Source: Hevea brasiliensis (lineage: Eukaryota; Streptophyta; Magnoliopsida; Malpighiales; Euphorbiaceae). Taken from it: a stretch of DNA of 64,000 nt. The stretch is from contig NC_079501.1 in NCBI RefSeq assembly GCF_030052815.1, positions 41,969,593 through 42,033,592 on the forward strand, written 5' to 3'. Below, in pieces: positions 24,550 through 36,792 of the stretch (position 1 is its first letter; each line of letters opens with the position of its first letter). The notes below the pieces were generated by a model. It saw nothing but the letters and a program-made list of their open reading frames with translations. It did no database searches and was not told where the DNA came from. The translations under genes and the position numbers were made by a program.

Positions 24550-25919
24550 GTATCTGTGCACAATACTTTTTATATTCACTGCTTTTGCTAGAAAATTTAT
24601 TTGGAGAAATGAGTTATGAATAATTTTTTATTGTTTTGGCTTTGAAAATCTTATTTGGAAATTATTCTGTTGCCTACTTTGTAAATGGAAATTTTAAGAT
24701 AAAATATGATTTGGGAATTGTATGAAATATTGTGATTTGGAATTGTTTCGATTCACACTTGGCATGACACTGTTACTATTTTCCTCCTCCATTTATGGGG
24801 CGAGTGTGATTATATTCCTCCCTCTTTGACTTATCAGTCTGGGGTGAGTGTGATTATGTTCCTCCCTCTTTTACTTGCCAGTCTGAGGTGAGTGTGGATG
24901 AGTACTCATTATTTAGCTAGCTTCCTCCCTCATTGATTTCGATTATTGGGGTGAGTGTGTCTTGTCGTGGTGTACAACACGGCATGTGCAGAAAATTTGT
25001 GTCATGACCGAAATTGTGTTATAGATTGGCAACACTGTATTCTTCAGTTATTTGATCAAATTGTCTTATTGATTTGAAAATGGTATTATTCAGTTATTTG
25101 ATCAAATTGTTTTATTGATTGGCAAAACTGTATTATTCAGTTACTTGATCAAATTTGTGTTATATGAACTTTGTAAATTGCGAAATGGAATTGTGAACTA
25201 TTTGATTTGTGAATTGTCAATAAAAGATTTATGTATCGCATTTCAAATTGTTATTGTGCACCACTGAGTAAATTTTACTCAGCGATAGCTTTTCATTGCT
25301 GTCACAGGAAGACAGACTGACAGGGCAGCAGACTAGGCTGCTAGTGCTTCAGTGAGAGATCATCGGGTATATTGAGTATACCATATTTTGCATTTGTATT
25401 GTAATGTATGTTCACTGTATGTATATAATGTTTTTGGTTTTGAGCAGTTGTAAATTAAAATTGTACATTGAAGTTGTAAAATAAATTGTAAATTACTTTG
25501 GTTTGTAAATATTGTGATATATTTCTTTTATCTCATCCTTTGAAAATACTAAAAAATTTTTGTGGATTTGAGTTTAGAAATACATTGTGTTAATTAAATG
25601 TTGGAGTTTGAGATTGAGAAATATATTTGAAGTGCTTTTTTTATAGGTTTTTGAAGAACTGCTTTATTCAAAATACAAATGGCACTCAGCCAAAATTTTT
25701 ACAGAGATTCCTAATAATTCAAATGTGTTAGCTGTTTCACTTCAGTTTAAAAAATTTTTTTTTAACACCTGTAAATAGTGCTCACTACTATAAAAAGAAG
25801 TAAGAAAAGTTTTAAAATCCCTTGTAGTGTACTTAATGGATTATCAGTAGACGAAGTTGGTAATTCATTAGGTATACTACGGGATCATGTTATGCCTTAC
25901 AGAGGGGTAGGGTGTGACA
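24550..25919 (+). repeat. Solo LTR B', second part
   Basis: This resumes after element C with GTATC and contains CTCC-rich repeats (24785-24960), hairpin HP1 CTGAGTAAA/TTTACTCAG (25264-25282) and HP2 to 25305, a poly(A)-type region, and the terminal GGGTGTGACA. Confidence 0.9.
25264..25305 (+). other. Conserved hairpin pair in LTR B'
   Basis: HP1 has 9-bp arms CTGAGTAAA and TTTACTCAG. HP2 pairs GATAGC with GCTGTC. Family B has CTGAGACA/TGTCTCAG at the same place, so both arms changed together. Confidence 0.7.
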
Positions 25920-26307
25920 GTCAATAAGAGTGCTAGGCTCGAATTGATGAGTGTAGGGAAGTCAGGGGTTTACCTCACTGTTTGGTAAATCTACATTAAG
26001 TATTCAATAAGAGATAATTATATTTCTTTTGTCTATGATCAAATCAATGCATTGGAATGAGAATTAACTTGGACTAAAGTTTGTTTAAATTGAGATTTTC
26101 ATATTTAGTTCTTGAATTTCTGATTTCTTCTGATTTTGTGTTATAAAACCCCCCAATCTTTGTCTCTTCCTTTTCCTATTACACAAGTGCATGAAAATCC
26201 AATAATTCAGTCTCTAGGGTTCGACCTGGACTTACCATTGCTACTGAAAGTATTTTATAGTTGGTAATTTCAGTTAATTTAATTTTTAGTGGATTCGACA
26301 CCCATCA
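25920..26307 (+). repeat. 5' LTR of element G, second part
   Basis: This starts with the second GTCAA and ends GACACCCATCA, as the 3' LTR does at 57307. Confidence 0.9.
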
Positions 26308-26314
26308 AGAATTT

Positions 26315-26332
26315 TGGCGCCGTTGCCGAGGA
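26315..26332 (+). other. Primer binding site of element G (tRNA-Asp type)
   Basis: TGGCGCCGTTGCCGAGGA, seven bases after the LTR end. Athila-type elements use this tRNA-Asp-type site; one position appears changed from the commonest form. Confidence 0.85.
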
Positions 26333-26629
26333 CTGAAATTTATTGGATTTTATGTTATGTGTATTCTGTTATTAAATTTGTTTATGAAGTGTTGTTATTT
26401 TCAAGTTTTTGGAAAAAAATTATGGTGTTACTATTCATTATTACTGTTCATTAAGGATTTTGGTTGAATTTGGAGGGCAGCCCATACCTACTTTGAAGGA
26501 AACGACGCTCTAATTAAGACCAATCAATCCATAGGATGCCTTGGCCCCACCCTCTTGAGGCCAAATTCCATTGTTTTTTAGGGTTTTGAGGCATTTTTCT
26601 ATTTTTACTTTGATTTCTTTTTGTTTTTG
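26333..26629 (+). other. Leader of element G, non-coding
   Basis: T-rich sequence between primer site and gag, with no domain visible. Confidence 0.5.
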
Positions 26630-26918
26630 ACAAGAACTTCTCAATCTGGTGAGTTGATCTTTGACCCAGAAATAGAAAAATAGCTAAACAGTTGAGAAAA
26701 TTGGCTAAGCAAGGTAGGCTGATTCCGAGTACATTTGAAGGAGTCCAATCTCCAATGGAGCTAAGTTCGGGTTCGGATTCGGATTCAAAGCCAAATTCTG
26801 AAAACGAAACCATGGCTGTAAGGACTTTGAAAGAGTTGGCTGCTCCTGATCTAAACCAACAGCCTTTGTGTATTCAATACCCTGCTTTAAATGATGCTTT
26901 TGAGTTGAAATCTGGACT
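26630..26918 (+). pseudogene. Element G gag, N-terminal part
   Basis: This is the start of the Athila-type gag. It shows SGELIFDPEIEK in one frame, a one-base shift with a stop near 26681, then an open stretch from 26692 containing TLKELAAPDLNQQPLCIQYP and ending FELKSGL, a strongly conserved Athila capsid N-terminus. Element D cuts it here and gag resumes at 47513. About 15 codons normally found between the two pieces are missing. The true start codon is uncertain, and the gene is dead. Confidence 0.82.
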
Positions 26919-27470
26919 AATAACACCCCCGTTTTCATAGCCTGGTATATTTCACTGTTTCGATGACTAGTGTCGGTCCGAACAATTAAGGGGATTAGAA
27001 CCATACTTAAGACAACTAGAGAAGCCATAAACACAAATAATTAGTAATGTTCAATTAGTTAAGTATAAATAATAAAAACAGAACATAAAAAGTTAAGCAG
27101 TAGAGTCACGGAATGGGTGACCTCCTGAACGCAGCTGAAGTCATTTTAAACTCAAATTTCGAACCGTAAAATGTGACGCTGCGGTCCTTAGGACCATTAT
27201 AAACACAGTGGAAAAGAGAAAATCACGAAAAGGAACTGTTAAGCCAGTCAAATAATTAGGTCAGGGAGCCGGAAGAAATATGGAATTATTTGCAAACAGG
27301 GATGAACTGGCGAGGGGCAATTTGGTCAATTGACCCCGAGAGCTGACTCCTGACCTAACTGTCAAATAAAATCGGAGAAAATAAAATTTCAGAATCGGGA
27401 ATTAAATTAAAGAACTAATAGAAGAAAATAAATAGAAAAAAAAAGAAAGAAGATGGAAAAGTCAAAGGTG

Positions 27471-27492
27471 ATGACATCATGCATGATGTCAT
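27471..27492. promoter_or_regulatory. Perfect 22-bp palindrome with paired bZIP-like sites in LTR D
   Basis: The arms are ATGACATCATG and its exact complement, with no spacer. The same palindrome is at 45253-45274 in the 3' LTR. It lies just upstream of the CT-rich leader. Confidence 0.55.
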
Positions 27493-29678
27493 AAACAAAT
27501 TAATTAAATTATTTATTAAATTAGATTTTTAATTGTCTTCCATAGCAAAATAAATAAAAGCAAACAAAAGAAAAGAACAATAGAAAATCTCTTCTTCCCC
27601 TCCCTTGGTTGCCGCCTCACCATCACCACATATCCTCCATGGAATTTTCTTCCATTAAGCTTACACTAAGCTTAATTTTCCTTACTCAACCTTCATAAGT
27701 CCTATAAAAACTCTACTAAAGCTTGTTATTACTACTTAAGAAGGAGATTACAAGAAGAAAAAAAGAAGCAAAAGATAGGGTTTTGAAGAATTAAGTTGAG
27801 GTTAGTATGTTAACCCCTTTTTTATTCATTTAAATGCATAATTAGTTGTGAAAATGAGCATGGAACTTGATTAAATGAAACAAATATGGGAGAAGGACAA
27901 ACTGAATTTTTGGCCAGCTTGAGGGGAGTATGAAATTGAATGGTTTGATGCATTAGAATGAGTTTAAAAGCTTTGATTAGTTGAATGGTTAAGACTAAGT
28001 GCACTACTTGTGATTAAATGCATGAGATGGAGGAGTTAGGGTTTGAAGGTTAGGGTTTGTGAACAAAAATTTGGAGAAATGCATAAATGGCATGTTTGAC
28101 CTATTGTGAAGTGAAATAATGGTCAATTATGACCAAATAAGTTGTGTGGGAATGATAGGAAATTAAGTTAAATTCGTAGGTCAATTGACCTACTTTGAAG
28201 GACCAAAACTCAAAATTTACAAGTCCAATTGATATGCCACCAATTGGAGATGAAAATAGACATAAAATAACACAACTTTCATTAAGGAACCATGGCCAAA
28301 AACTGACTAAAACTTGGTGAACCAATTGACCAAAGTGAAATGAGAAGCGGTACATCAGCACCAAAATCGATCAAATGAACAGTAACTGTTCATTTGGTCA
28401 TAACTGGAGCTAGGAAGGTCAAATTGACCTGAAATTTTACCAAAAATTAGATAAGATATAGATCTAAAACTTTCATGAAGAACATCACCCCAAATTATGC
28501 CATTAACCTATTCAAATTATTGAGCAAATTTGAGTTACTGTACCTGCGATTATGTAGAATTGCCATTGAGCAGTAATGTTTGAAGGGCTATAACTCTCTC
28601 TAGGAAACTCTGATTTAGGTAATTCTTGAACCGATAGAAACCTAAGACATAGTAGAACATTTCATATGAAGAAAGTTAGACCAAATTATGAACTTAACTT
28701 GATCAAATTACTGAACAATGTTGGACCAAAAATCTGCCAGAACCAAAATCTCAGCATGAACAGTGCATGTGAACAGTAATTGTATTTTGGCCATAACTTG
28801 AGCTACAAAACTCCGATTGGGGTGATCCAAAAATGAGAATACACTTAAGACAATAAGGAACATTTTCTATGAAGGAAGTTTTGCCAAATTCCAACAGTAG
28901 ATTGACCAATGGAACAGTGCAACTTCGGAGCACCAAAACTGAAAATTGGCAATTTTGCCAAAATGACTTAAGCTTTGAGAAAATGACCAAAACCAACAAG
29001 TTTAATGACCAAAATGTGGTATGTGGTGAAGTTGGAGTTCCCATACCTATTAAGCCTTAGAAAGTCAACTATTTGACTTGAATAGTGCAGTGAATAGTAA
29101 CCCGAAACACAAAATTTAAAGAACGTCAAATTTAGCACGTTAGAGCTAGGTAATTGTGAAGCTAAATTTATTTTGGATTTATGTTAAGTTCTAGTACTGA
29201 AACATTGTAAAATTGTGTGTTTCAATTGAAAAGAATATTGGGAAGGAACCCGAGGAACCGAGTCGAGGCTAAGGGACGACTCGTTTGAGGTTTGTGCACA
29301 ATAAACCCTATTTAAGCATTTTACCCTTGAAAAATTGATTTAGCACGCATTATGAATTTATGAACTTTTGTGTTGCCACCTTGTGATCAAATTGTAACTT
29401 TGGAAATTGATTTGATTTTTGTATGCAATATTTGAATGAAATGTTTGAAATGGATTTTTGATTCACACTTAGCATGACAGTTACTTATTATTCCTCCTTC
29501 ATTTATGGGGTTGAGATCATTTATTTTCCTCCCTCTCTGGCTTGCCAGTTGAGGTTGTAGATCGGATGAGTACTCATTTGCTAGCTAGCCACCTCCCTCA
29601 TTGATTTCGATTAATGGGGTTGTAAATTGCTTTGTCGTGGTGTACAACTGAGTATTTTTAAATTTTTATTGTGCACCA

Positions 29679-29720
29679 CTGAGTATTTTTATACTCAGCG
29701 ATGGCTTATTTTGCTGTCGC
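29679..29720 (+). other. Conserved hairpin pair in LTR D
   Basis: HP1 CTGAGTAT/ATACTCAG with a T4 loop. HP2 GCGAT.../...GTCGC, followed by AG. In the 3' LTR (46823-46865) HP2 is GATAGC/GCTATC. Confidence 0.7.
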
Positions 29721-30376
29721 AGATAAGAGCAAGGGAAAAGCAGTAGAGTGAGTTGCGATTAAATCGAGGATTACATTGATCTTTTGTACGGGTATTATTT
29801 TATACCCTTGTAGATAATCTTGATGTAAATATAAAAATGTTGTATGTATCAATGTAGTTGAGCAGTTGTAAATAAATTGTAATAATATTATTTTGGATTC
29901 TCTTCTGTAAATTTAAAATTTGTACATATGGATTTTTTGCTTTATGCTTGGTGAATGGAAATATTAAATATTTTGAGATGAGAAAACTTGATTTGTATTG
30001 TGAAATTATTTTGAAGTGCATTGAATTGAGATGATTGAGTTATTGAAGGTAGGGAGTTGTGAAATATTTTTGGAGGTGCTTTTTACAGGTCTTTGAAGAA
30101 CTGGTTTCTCAAAATACAGAGGGAACTCTGTCAAAATTTTTATAAAATTTGTGACAAAACTAAAATGGACAAAAATTTTTACTAGTATTTAAGCTTTGAA
30201 TAAATGGTTTTTAATTCTCACTAAAATGCTCACCACTTCCAAAATGTAAGAAAATCGTTTTAAAATCCCTTGTAGGGTACTTAATGAGTTATCGGTAGGT
30301 GAAGTTCGGTAGTTCATTAAGTATTCTACGGGATCATGTTATGCCTTACGGAGGGCTAAGGTGTGACATGTTTTAG

Positions 30377-30388
30377 TGGTATCAGAGC
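30377..30388 (+). other. Primer binding site of element D
   Basis: TGGTATCAGAGC, eight bases after the LTR end, complementary to initiator tRNA-Met. Confidence 0.9.
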
Positions 30389-30557
30389 ATGGTTTTTTAA
30401 TAAATTTTGACTATGCATGTGAATATTTCTTTGATAAGTACAACTGCTCAAGTGTCTTTAATTGATACATATGACATATTTACATCATGAATATGTACTA
30501 ACGGAGGTCTACCTCCTTGTGTTTGATCTCAGGAAGTAGAAAATTGTGAAAAATGAA

Positions 30558-31755
30558 ATGGAAGGAGGAGATCATTCCAAAGAACAATCTATTGAGGCTG
30601 AGGTTCAAAAGGAAGCCCCAGCACTCCAGAACGTGAGTGGGTCAGCCACTCCAGCTCCTGCTCTAGCACCGCAGTTCCCTGCTCAATTTGTACAGCAGAT
30701 GGCTGCATTCTTCCAGCAAATGGCGAGAAATGTGCCACCCTAAGCTCAAATGCCAGTACCTGTAGCACAACAACAGCCCTCAGCTCGGCAGTATGAAAAA
30801 TTGATGAAATTTGGGGCTACCGAGTTTAAAGGCACTGTGGATCCACTGGAGGCAGAACAGTGGTTGGAAAGAATGGAACGGGTTTTTAGAAAGCTACAGT
30901 GTACGGAAGAGCTGAAGTTCGAGTATTCAGTATCTCTTCTCCAAGGGGATGCATATGAATGGTGGAAGACCATCCCCCACAGCCTGGTCGAGCCACCTGT
31001 GCTGACATGGACAGACTTCCTGAGGGAATTCAGGCAGAAATGGGTTCCTGATGCATATGTAGATAAGAAATTGCAAGAATTCCTGAGTTTGAAGAAGGGG
31101 ACCGAACCATAGCAGAGTATGAGAGAGACTTCTCAAGGCTAAGCCACTATGCTGGAAGCTTAGTCTCCACCCCCAGAGACAGATGCAAGAGGTTTGAGTC
31201 CGGGCTAAGGCAGAGTCTGAGAATGCAAGTTGTGGGTTTCAGACATCAGAATTTTGCTGAATTGATCTCACAAGCCTTGGAATTAGAAAGGATAGAATCC
31301 GAAGGGGCAGTGAAGAAGGGTTCACAAGAGAAAGAGAAGGCTGAAAAGACTACTGGACAAACATCTGAAAGTGGTTCTGGCAAGAGGAAACAGTTTGGGG
31401 GATCTAGCTCTCGTAGAGGCAGAGGCAGATTTTCTAGCCAAAGACCACCTCGGTCTGGTCAGCCGACCCAACAAGCTTCTTGGGGATCTCTATCGGTCTA
31501 GCAGTGTGAAACGTGTGGTAGAACTCATGGTGGGTTTGTTTCAAGACTACTGGTGCATGTTTTAACTGTGGAGAAAGCGGACATTTCGCTAAGGATTGCA
31601 CTAGTCTGCGCCGGTCTGGATCTTTTGTCACATCTGAAGGATCAACCCAAGTCTCTGCACCTAGAGGGTCACCGTCAGTTGTTAGAGGTAGAGGCAGAGG
31701 TAGGGGTCTTGGTAACACTCCTGGAAGTCAAAGCATTGTTAACCAGCCAGCACCC
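30558..31755 (+). pseudogene. Element D gag
   Basis: Capsid/nucleocapsid gene of a Tekay-type element. The start is the ATG of MEGGD, as in A and B. Order: QQMA repeat segment; a stop at about 30741; the capsid core with TEFKGTVDPLEAEQWLERM and WWKTIPHSL (30800-31000); a frameshift in a G run near 31095 leading to a stop at 31110; a capsid C-terminal part (from about 31223); a basic RGRGR-type linker; and the CCHC knuckle CFNCGESGHFAKDC in a shifted frame (about 31552-31593). All parts of gag are present in order, but at least one stop and several shifts make it non-functional. Confidence 0.85.
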
Positions 31756-32238
31756 ATGGGTGCACCATTCAGAGTGTATACCATGCGTCAAAGGGAAGAA
31801 GCTGAAACATCAGACCTTGTAGCTGGTATTTTCTCCATCCTTGACCAAGATGTGTATGTGTTATTTGATCCTGGCTCCACACATTCGTATGTTAGTGCTA
31901 GTGTGAGGTGTTCTACTGCTATTCCGTGTGTACCAATGGACTATGATGTGTTAGTAACTAGTCCATTAGGCCAGGAGGTCAGGGTAAATAGGCTATATAG
32001 AGATTGTCCTTTAGTGATCCAAGGACACATTTTTCTGTCTGATTTAATTGAAATTCCCTTCAGAGATTATGACATTATCTTGGGCATGGATTGGTTAGCC
32101 AGGCATCATGCCATGATTGACTGTAGATTGAAGACAGTCACTTTTGGTCTTCCTCAGTATGGTGATGTAGTAATACATGGGGAGAGACAGTTATTGCCTT
32201 CAAACATCATTTCATTTTGCCGCCAGAAAAATGATTAG
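31756..32238 (+). pseudogene. Element D protease
   Basis: Retropepsin-type aspartic protease, which cuts the polyprotein. The active site is readable as LFDPGSTHSYVSAS (Asp-Pro-Gly-Ser), followed by the flap and a DYDIILGMDWL segment typical of Tekay proteins. The frame runs open for 160 codons from MGAPFRVYTMRQREEAET, then shifts at about 32220 into the RT linker. The protease domain itself looks intact; the polyprotein around it is broken. Confidence 0.85.
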
Positions 32239-32573
32239 AAAAGGGTGTGAGGCGTACTTGGCACATGTGATAGACACCCAAGTGGGGAGTCCAGCACTGA
32301 GGGACATTCCTACTGTATGTGACTTTCCGGATGTGTTTCCTGATGAATTGCCAGGATTACCTCCAGAAAGAGAAGTGCAGTTTGAAATTGATGTTATGCC
32401 AGGTGTGGACCCAATCTCCAAAACGCCATATAGAATGGCACCAGCAGAACTAAAAGAATTGAAAGTACAATTGCAAGAGTTGCTTGATAAGGGCTTCATC
32501 CGCCCTAGTGTGTCACCTTGGGGAGCGCCAGTGTTGTTTGTAAAGAAGAAAGATGGCACTCTCCGTTTATGTA
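32239..32573 (+). pseudogene. Element D reverse transcriptase, N-terminal part
   Basis: The linker and fingers of RT: an [20 protein letters not shown] motif, then the [20 protein letters not shown] motif that precedes the catalytic palm. Element B interrupts the codons after LRLC. The continuation is at 43148. The catalytic palm itself is missing from D. Confidence 0.88.
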
Positions 32574-35500
32574 TGTAACACCCCTAAGTTCGGTAGTGCG
32601 TTCTGCTGTTCCGGTGACCAGTGTTGTCTGGACAGCTAGGATGCCTAGAACTACACTTTGATATGAGTGAGAAGACATAAAATAATGAAATACAAGAAAA
32701 AAAAATACAAGAAAAGAAAATACAAGAAAAACAAAGGAAAAATAATAGCAAAGAAATGTGATCAAGTTAAGCGAGCCGGGAAACCAAACGATGGGTGACC
32801 GCACTGGGAAGTCACGGCGTGGACCGTTGACTAGCCCTGGACTGCGGGGAACCCTAGAAAATATTTGTAGGACTTAAATAGACCCTTATTGAAGAATAAA
32901 TATCAATAGAAAGATCAAAGAAAAATTAAATAATTAGTACAAAGAAAAGTGAGAAATCGAAAAACAGACAAAACCCGGTATTACCGAAAAATCGGGAATG
33001 CATCCCGAACAGGGGCATTATGGTCATTTGACATCCCGAATTGTCTTTTGACCTAAATGTCCATTAAAAATAAATAATATTACACTTAGAAAATGAAATG
33101 AAAAATTAAATTGGTGGTACCTAATGTGAATAGCAAGAATTAAGGGTTAATGTGGAATAAGTGAAAGTTAAACATAAAATATGATTTAACCTAAGTAAGT
33201 GGACCACTAAAGGAATAAATTAAAGATAATGGGGCAGGTGTACACTCATTTTATCATCTGCAATTCATCTTTCTCACTTGAATTCAACATTGCCGAATTG
33301 AAGGAAAGGAGAAAACCTCCATGGGCGTTTGCATGCAACCTTCATCCACTCCCTCATTTTACCTCTAAACACTTAGGTTCCTTCATGAAAAATTATCTAC
33401 ACATCACAAGGAAGAGTTTGATACCAAATTTAAGAAGTTTAATCAAGGTTTAACAAGTTCCAACTATAAGGTAAGTTAGCATTTTTGAAGATAGCTTTGT
33501 TAAACTTTGTGTGCATGTTATGGGTGTTGAATTTGTGAAGAAAATTTTTAAGTTTGAAGAGTTATTAAGATGTTCATTTTGGACAGCCATGGAGTCATGT
33601 ATTTGATGAAATAATTGTGTTTATATTTGATGAGAAATGTTGTTGGTTATGGTGATTTAATATCCTAATAAATTACTTCATATGTATATAGTGATTTTTG
33701 CACTTGGATGGAAACTGATGAATTGTGGGATACTTTGGTGTTGAGGAAATTTTCGGCAGCCTTGAGATTCTTGAATAAATGTATATGTTCATGAAGGTAT
33801 TGGCAGAATATTGACCTTGAGAATTGATGGATATGTATAAAGATTAATTGTGTAAAGTGTATGTAAGAATTAGTGATGTTTAGGTGTGTATATGATTGTA
33901 TTTAGACTTTGTAAATGTGAGCTTTAATTGGTGTATTAAGGATGTTTGTAATCTGCCCAAAGTGATGTTAATGTAAAGTGGGATATGGTTTTGGTAATGA
34001 ACCAAAACAGGAATGGTAAGGGAAGTGAACATATGGTAAGGTACATGTGTAATTGATGTGTGTTTAAGCATGGTAGTTAAGGGCAGTATGCATTTTAGTC
34101 AATAACTTTAGATGTGTAACCTCAATTGGTATGAGACCAATTGGAGGTGGAACTAGGCACAAAATGTGCCAACTTTCATTGAGAAAGCATACCAAAATTC
34201 TGCTTGCAAGGTGACATGAAAAATGACCAATTCGGATTAAGTGCAAGTGAAACCTAAAAACTGACCATTTGGGCAGCAGTTAGTGTTTAAGCCATAACTC
34301 ACTCCAAAAAGGTCCAATTGACCTGACATTTTAACCATGAATAGTTAAGACCCATACCTACAAGTCTTATGAAGACACCAAAGCCCATAAATGACCATAA
34401 GAAAGTCAAAAAGCTTGCACAAGTTCGGGTCCAAAAACTGGCCGAACCAAAGTTGACCAAATTGACCTAAAATTGACCTAATTTGATACCAATTGACCAG
34501 CAATAGTATAATGACCATAACTTGGTCTACTTAACTTGGATTGACCTAAAATTTTTCCCCGCGTGCAATAAGACATAGATCTACAAGTTTGTAGTTTTGA
34601 CCGAAAACCGAGGGAACTAGGTCGTCCGGCTAGGTCAAACTAATATCCCGGAATCCAGCAATTTGCAATAAAATGCAAGGAAACGCAGTATACATAGAAA
34701 TGAGTTTGGTAAAACGTACCAACCCTAAAACGCTATCGAATGTGAGATATTAAGGACACTAAAACCTAATTTACCTAAAACGCATCGGGGGTCAGTATAT
34801 TAGGTGATTAAGCAAATAAAGGTATTCAGTGAATAATTGAAGTCAGTGAATTATTTATCGAACATTATCGTTAGAGACAATTTAATTTAGTACTGAAACA
34901 CTTCAAATTGTGTTTCTCAGTTACCAAAGACTCAGGAAAAGGGAAGGAAATACTGAGTCCAGACCAGGAGACAATTATCAGAGGTTTGTGCACAACGTCT
35001 ATTTCTTTTGAATTTTTCAATTGAAATGAATTGTGACTATTGTACATTATTGTTTTAAATTATGTTTGTGCACAACTAGTTTTCAACTGATTTTACTCTG
35101 AATAAGATTTCATATGATTAATTGTATGTTATTGATTTAAATTGTGTTTGTGCACAATAGTATTTCTTTTGAATTTTTCAATTGAAATGAATTATGACTA
35201 TTTGTACATTATTGTTTTAAATTGTGGAAATGTGTTTGAATGGATATTTATTGCTTGAAAAGCATTGTAAATGATTTGGTGGATACTATTGATTGAAAAG
35301 CACTGTAAATGGTTTTTGTGGAAATTAAAGATAATTATGAATTGTGTTGCCATTTTGTGAATGAAATTATAACTTTGGAAATTTATTGGATTCTCACGAA
35401 TCATTTGAATAAAATGTTTGGAATTGATTTTGTGTTCACACTTAGCATGACAGTATCGTATCATTCCTTCTCCATTTAGGGGGTTGTGATCGTTTATTTT

Positions 35501-36602
35501 CCTTCTCCATTTATGGAGTCGTGATCGTTTATTTTTCTCCCTCTCTGGTTTACCAGTTGAGGTGATCGAATGAGTACTCATTATATAGCTAGCTCCCTTC
35601 CTCATTGATTTCGATTAGTGGGGTTGTGATTGCTTTGTCGTGGTGTACAACGCGGCATTGATCGAAAATATGTGTCATAGCTTAAGTTGTGAATGAATTG
35701 GCAACACTGTATTCTTAAATTATTTGACTAAATTGTGTTGTTATGCGATTTGATAATTTGTGAAATTGAGTTTAAATTCTTATTGACATTCACTGTCTTC
35801 TGAATTTAACTATGTTTTGATTATTGAGATTTATTGTGATATTGTGTTAAATTCCTTATGACAGTATTGTCTTGAATTTAACTATGGTTTTTAAGTATCC
35901 ACTATTTATTTGAATTATGAATTGTGATTTAAATTTGTATTTAGTTAATGTTGTGCACCACTGAGACATTGTCTCAGCGATAGCTTTTTATTGCTGTCGC
36001 AGGTAGACAGATAGACAAGGCAGCAGATTAGGCTGCTAGTACCTCCAACGAGAGACTACCGGGTATAATAAGTATACCAGTATTTTGTATTTTGTAATGT
36101 AATGTATGTTCACTGTATGTACATATTGTTGTTGGTTTTGAGCAGTTGTAAATTAAAATTGTACATTGGAGTTGTAAAGTAAATTATGAGACATTTTGAC
36201 TTGTAAAAATTGTATTATATTTCCTCTATCTCAGTCCTTGAAAAATTACTGTGAATTTGACTTGAGAACTGTGTTGGGTTGAGAAAATGTTGAAGTTGAG
36301 ATTTGGAAATTTATTGAAGTGTTTTTCACAGGTTTTCTGAAGAACTGTTTTATCCAAAATACAGATGGCACTCTGCCAAAATTTTTACAGAAATTCCAAA
36401 TAATCTAAATGAGTTAGCTATTTCACTTCAGTTCACAAAAGTTTTTAACGCCTGTAAATAGTGCTCACCACTGTAAAAGAAGTAAGAAAAGTTTTTAAAA
36501 TCCCTTGTAGTGTATTTAATGGATTATTAGTAGACGAAGTTGGTAATTCATTAGGTATACTACGGGATCATGTTATGCCTTACAGAGGGATAGGGTGTGA
36601 CA
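32574..36602 (+). repeat. 5' LTR of element B
   Basis: TGTAACACCC to GTGTGACA. It contains the GAGCCG...CGATGGGTGACC block (about 32770), a perfect plant donor-like AAG/GTAAGT (33470), CCAATTGG modules, nearly repeated GTGCACAA segments (34988-35160), CTCC repeats (35465-35620) and the hairpin pair (35961-36000). No TATA box is obvious. Confidence 0.92.
35961..36000 (+). other. Conserved hairpin pair in LTR B
   Basis: HP1 CTGAGACA/TGTCTCAG (35961-35977). HP2 GCGATAGC/GCTGTCGC (35977-36000), followed by AGG. Other copies are at 1168-1207 and from 42506. Confidence 0.72.
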
Positions 36603-36792
36603 TGTTTTAGTGGTATCAGAGCAAAGTTTTTAAATTCTGTTTTCACCTGTTACTTGAATATTCTTTCTTCATAGTACAACTGCTCAATATCATTGTTTGA
36701 TACATACAGTACATTACATTATAAATATGCACTAACGGGAGGAAATCTCCTTGTGTTATTGGTTCAGGAGATCTAAAATCCTCGCTTTTACT

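Larger units (their letters stand above)
9955..25919 (+). mobile_element. Solo LTR B' (Tekay-type), split by element C
   Basis: The unit is flanked by exact GTCAA (9950-9954 and 25920-25924), starting TGTAACACCC and ending GTGTGACA. Without element C it is one LTR of about 3.9 kb (9955-12491 plus 24550-25919), with no primer site, gene or second LTR. It is the product expected from recombination between two LTRs. It resembles family B but differs enough to be a separate subfamily. A splice-donor-like AGAG/GTAAGT occurs at 10827 and a hairpin pair at 25264-25305. Confidence 0.9.
26919..30368 (+). repeat. 5' LTR of element D
   Basis: It begins AATAACACCC (TG lost) and ends GTGTGACA. It carries a perfect 22-bp palindrome built on TGACATCA (27471-27492), a CT-rich leader, donor-like GAG/GTTAGT (27800), repeated CATAACT modules, CTCC-rich repeats, the hairpin pair (29679-29720) and hairpin GGGTAT/ATACCC (29790-29807). 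Confidence 0.87.

Noticed and set aside
24785..24960. Possible CRISPR-like array in B' (repeated CTCC segments)
   Set aside because: Repeats are degenerate, spacers are not uniform, and equivalents occur in all A/B/D-type LTRs (for example 29490-29640). It is LTR structure in a plant genome.
32505..32804. Minus-strand open frames crossing the B/D junction
   Set aside because: They span an insertion boundary and are antisense shadows of LTR and RT sequence.
35198..35605. 135-codon minus-strand open frame in both LTRs of B (also 41743-42150)
   Set aside because: It lies in low-complexity AT-rich LTR sequence, antisense to the element, with no domain and duplicated only because the LTRs are.
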